Source of the DNA: Desulfotalea sp.
GTDB lineage: Bacteria; Desulfobacterota; Desulfobulbia; Desulfobulbales; Desulfocapsaceae
Direction: 5' to 3'
NCBI GenBank assembly: GCA_002733995.1
Contig: NVXR01000036.1
Span: 36,010 to 100,009, forward strand
Length of the DNA: 64,000 bases
Positions 61,905 to 64,000 of the stretch are shown here, one piece after another; positions within the stretch are counted from its first letter, which is position 1, and each line of letters begins with the position of its first letter. The translations under genes were made by a program, and so were the position numbers. Below the pieces are notes generated by a model. It saw nothing but the letters and a program-made list of their open reading frames with translations, ran no database searches and was not told where the DNA came from.

Positions 61905-62675
61905 TCAATTAAGAAAACCGGTCAAAGGCGAAGACGCCCGTGAAAGGTGGCTTTCAGCCGCTATTTTGGCTAGATAAGCCATCCTTCCAGCCCTGACTGC
62001 CAGTGCAAAAGCCTCACCCATCACGACGGGATCCGTTGCTGTCGCAATTGCAGTGTTCACCAAAACTGCATCAGCCCCCATTTCCATGGCCTCTGCAGCC
62101 TGTGAAGGCCGACCAATACCTGCATCAACGATTATGGGAAGCTTACAATTCTCTATGAGTCTCGCGATCATTGCCTTAGTTTCCAAGCCACGATTAGTCC
62201 CAATCGGCGAACCCAACGGCATAACGGCTGCGGCACCCACATCTTCCAGTCGCTTGGCAAGAGGCAGATCAGGCATCACATATGGCAAAACAACAAAGCC
62301 TTCTTTTGCCAGTATCTCAGTCGCCTTCAAGGTTTCAATATTATCAGGCATGAGGTACTTCACATCAGTAATGACCTCAATTTTAATAAAATCTCCACAA
62401 CCAGCTTCTCTTGCTATCCTGGCGACCCTCACAGCTTCATCCGCAGTACGTGCGCCAGACGTATTGGGGAGGAGTGTCACGTTTTCAGGAATATAACTAA
62501 GGATGTTTTCTACTGGTGAAGACGAGTCAATACGGCGCAGAGCAACCGTAATCATCTGCGAGCCACTTGCAGCAAGCATCTTTGGAATCAACTCGTTTGC
62601 GCTAAACTTCCCTGTTCCCGTTAATAAACGACTTTCAAAACTGATCTTTCCAAGCGTTAATTTTTCATCCTGCAT
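61905..62675 (-). CDS. thiG: Thiazole synthase ThiG
   Basis: The 256-aa TIM barrel has FESRLLTGTGKF near the start, then VLPYVMPDLPLAKRLEDVGAAAVMPLG and PIIVDAGIGRPSQAAEAMEMGADAVLVNTAIA. It condenses DXP, ThiS-thiocarboxylate and 2-iminoacetate. The ATG at 62675 is chosen because the GGTGGAGG at the end of thiS lies eight bases upstream; longer starts overlap thiS. Confidence 0.95.
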   Translation of the reverse strand: MQDEKLTLGKISFESRLLTGTGKFSANELIPKMLAASGSQMITVALRRIDSSSPVENILSYIPENVTLLPNTSGARTADEAVRVARIAREAGCGDFIKIEVITDVKYLMPDNIETLKATEILAKEGFVVLPYVMPDLPLAKRLEDVGAAAVMPLGSPIGTNRGLETKAMIARLIENCKLPIIVDAGIGRPSQAAEAMEMGADAVLVNTAIATATDPVVMGEAFALAVRAGRMAYLAKIAAESHLSRASSPLTGFLN

Positions 62676-62679
62676 TACA

Positions 62680-62877
62680 TCAACCTCCACCAACAAAGCT
62701 CAATAGTTCTAGTTTATCACCTTCCTGCAGATAAACCTCTTGCCACTGATCTTGTTTTATGATTTCACGATTAAGTTCCACTACAAGCGACCCAGCCAGT
62801 AACTTTTTGTGCTCAACAAGCTGGCTAATTGTCCATGGTTTGATCTCTTCCAACTCTCCATTAATAACTATTTCCAT
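62680..62877 (-). CDS. thiS: Sulfur carrier protein ThiS
   Basis: The 65-aa beta-grasp protein ends in GGG, with the C-terminal diglycine needed for adenylation by ThiF and conversion to the thiocarboxylate. GGAGG precedes the ATG. It is the first gene after the TPP riboswitch and terminator. Confidence 0.93.
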   Translation of the reverse strand: MEIVINGELEEIKPWTISQLVEHKKLLAGSLVVELNREIIKQDQWQEVYLQEGDKLELLSFVGGG

Positions 62878-62892
62878 TCTGCCTCCATCAGG

Positions 62893-62933
62893 ACAAAAAA
62901 AAGCCGCTCTCCCAATTGCTGGAAAAGCGGCTT
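62893..62933 (-). terminator. Riboswitch-controlled attenuator of the thi operon
   Basis: On the minus strand AAGCCGCT ... AGCGGCTT followed by eight T. The 5' arm (GCCGCTTTTCC) can instead pair with GGAAAGCGGC at the 3' side of riboswitch helix P1, giving a mutually exclusive antiterminator. Confidence 0.85.
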
Positions 62934-62976
62934 AAATAATATACTAAAAATCAACATCGATGATTTTCTGTAACGC

Positions 62977-63054
62977 CGCTTTCCTTCGCCGATATTATTC
63001 GGATCAGGTTCCAAGGGTTGGATATTATCCTCTCAGCAAGAAGCACCCCTAGCG
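62977..63054 (-). ncRNA. TPP riboswitch (THI element)
   Basis: On the minus strand the conserved blocks appear in order: GGGGTGC, GCTGAGAGGATAA, ACCCTTGGAACCTGATC and a closing GGCGAAGGAAAGCG that pairs with the 5' CGCT. Binding of thiamine pyrophosphate would stabilise P1 and free the downstream terminator, turning off thiSGHFE. Confidence 0.95.
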
Positions 63055-63386
63055 ATTATAAAATATGTAACAGTCTCAATTCATTTTAGCAATATATGTA
63101 TGCAAATTTCACCTAAATAATTATTCCAGCTAACCCGCATTGTCCAGTGGTCCCGGTGAGCCCAGGATCAAACGCCTTATGCCTACGCAACAGCGGCCTC
63201 ACCAGCTCATGGGCAAGAACCCCACACCTTGTATATCAACAAAGCCGACGCTGGCAGGCGAAGCAAACAACCCGGACAACAAGTCAATTCAAATACAGCA
63301 TATAGCCAACAGTTACGGGCCACCTCGACAGCTACCGAGAGGCTCTACCCCATAAGACCTAACAACGATTCAACATTTAGGGAATT
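63055..63386. other. Intergenic region upstream of the thi riboswitch
   Basis: About 330 bp. It holds the thi operon promoter region; a GC-rich part (63125-63350) has no supported gene on either strand. Confidence 0.4.
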
Positions 63387-64000
63387 CTAGGTTACAGGAG
63401 CCCGACACTCGCATGTGTTTTCAGAACGAGTCAAGCTCACAGAAGAAAGGTAAAAGCCCGGCCCGTTAGTACGGGTCAATCTAACCTGTACACTGTCCTG
63501 GCCTTTCTCTATAATTTCCGCGGTAAATTCATCGTCATCCTTATCAGTATATCTAGCAACCTCATCCACCGGGGCAGAAAACAAGATACAATCCCCCCAG
63601 CTAAAGTTCAGATAATAGGTGGCGGTCTCGCCTTCAACCTGCATACAACAATTCACCTCCAATGGTTCGTCTTCTTGAACTTCCATTGCATGTGCTTCTG
63701 ATACAAAAAAATCGCCTATCGATGTACCAACTTTGGCGATAATACCATTCGGCGGCGATCTTTTACCTATGGAGGTAACAATAATTGAACCAGTGCCGCC
63801 AAAAGCACCAGAGAGAACAACACCACTTGTGGCGGCATGTGCTGGCAAGAAGACCTGCTCAATTATCGGGGTTCCCCATTTATTCGGTAACACATTGTAG
63901 GCCGTGAATACTGTTAGGCCACAAACAATAGACTTAATAACCTTGCGTCTATTTTTATCTTCAACAACAGGTTGAATACAACTCCCCTCCGTACTCTCTT
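63387..64000 (-). CDS. Secreted protein of unknown function, cut by the right edge
   Basis: The frame stays open through the edge of the window, so the gene starts beyond 64000 or near it. The visible 204 residues begin with a likely signal sequence (NRRKVIKSIVCGLTVFTAY, then QVFLPAHAATSG), with a twin-arginine-like RR before a hydrophobic run. The mature part is about 150 residues of mainly beta-strand with four cysteines, including a CECRAP tail. I do not recognise the family. Confidence 0.6.
   Translation of the reverse strand, partial: ESTEGSCIQPVVEDKNRRKVIKSIVCGLTVFTAYNVLPNKWGTPIIEQVFLPAHAATSGVVLSGAFGGTGSIIVTSIGKRSPPNGIIAKVGTSIGDFFVSEAHAMEVQEDEPLEVNCCMQVEGETATYYLNFSWGDCILFSAPVDEVARYTDKDDDEFTAEIIEKGQDSVQVRLTRTNGPGFYLSSVSLTRSENTCECRAPVT

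Noticed and set aside
63140..63355. 71-codon plus-strand frame near the right end
   Set aside because: No ribosome binding site, unlikely composition, no recognisable motif.
1..64000. CRISPR arrays, insertion sequences, prophage or tRNA-linked islands
   Set aside because: No regularly spaced repeats, transposase, integrase, phage structural genes or tRNA genes were recognised by reading the window.

Overview
The window looks like a chromosomal segment of an anaerobic, probably sulfite/sulfate-reducing Desulfobacterota bacterium (Desulforhopalus/Desulfotalea-like). This is inferred from gene content: a DVU_1551-1559-type aldehyde oxidoreductase cluster, taurine desulfonation through Xsc, a selenocysteine formate dehydrogenase and several sigma-54 systems. 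No rRNA, tRNA, insertion sequence, prophage or CRISPR array was recognised.

Layout. 1-3.2 kb: start of a truncated gene, a membrane-anchored NifU-like protein, and a phage-shock module (pspF divergent from pspABC, with a sigma-54 promoter). 3.2-10.5 kb: two FCD-type GntR regulators, small orphan genes, a 1059-aa membrane protein with a PHP-like motif, and a HAD phosphatase. 10.7-14.5 kb: glycerophosphodiesterase, flavodoxin/ferredoxin fusion, AraC regulator, EamA exporter. 14.9-29.4 kb: a sulfonate island with a five-gene flavoprotein amine-oxidase-like operon, xsc, tpa, ald, a GntR regulator and a TRAP transporter. Three promoters in the island share a TGATRYATCA operator-like motif. 29.8-33.7 kb: hybrid histidine kinase and a PLP aminotransferase.

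34.3-39.8 kb: two iron-type alcohol dehydrogenases, one in an operon with an NtrC-type two-component pair. 40.4-43.1 kb: stand-alone formate dehydrogenase alpha subunit with an in-frame UGA and a bacterial SECIS hairpin. 43.3-46.1 kb: aminotransferase and MFS transporter. 46.1-59.2 kb: one long minus-strand operon holding a molybdenum aldehyde oxidoreductase, its electron-transfer partner and maturation factors. 59.4-63.1 kb: thiSGHFE under a TPP riboswitch with an attenuator. The right edge cuts a secreted protein gene.

How the genes fit together. Taurine would enter by the TRAP transporter, lose its amino group to pyruvate (Tpa), and the alanine would be recycled by Ald. Sulfoacetaldehyde would be cleaved by Xsc to acetyl phosphate and sulfite, the sulfite being a respiratory acceptor. 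Separately, an alcohol to aldehyde to acid path (Fe-ADHs, then the Mo aldehyde oxidoreductase) appears to be one sigma-54 regulon: -24/-12 promoters precede both ADHs and the oxidoreductase operon, and an identical 11-bp palindrome, GTCAAAATGAC, lies upstream of one ADH and of the oxidoreductase operon.
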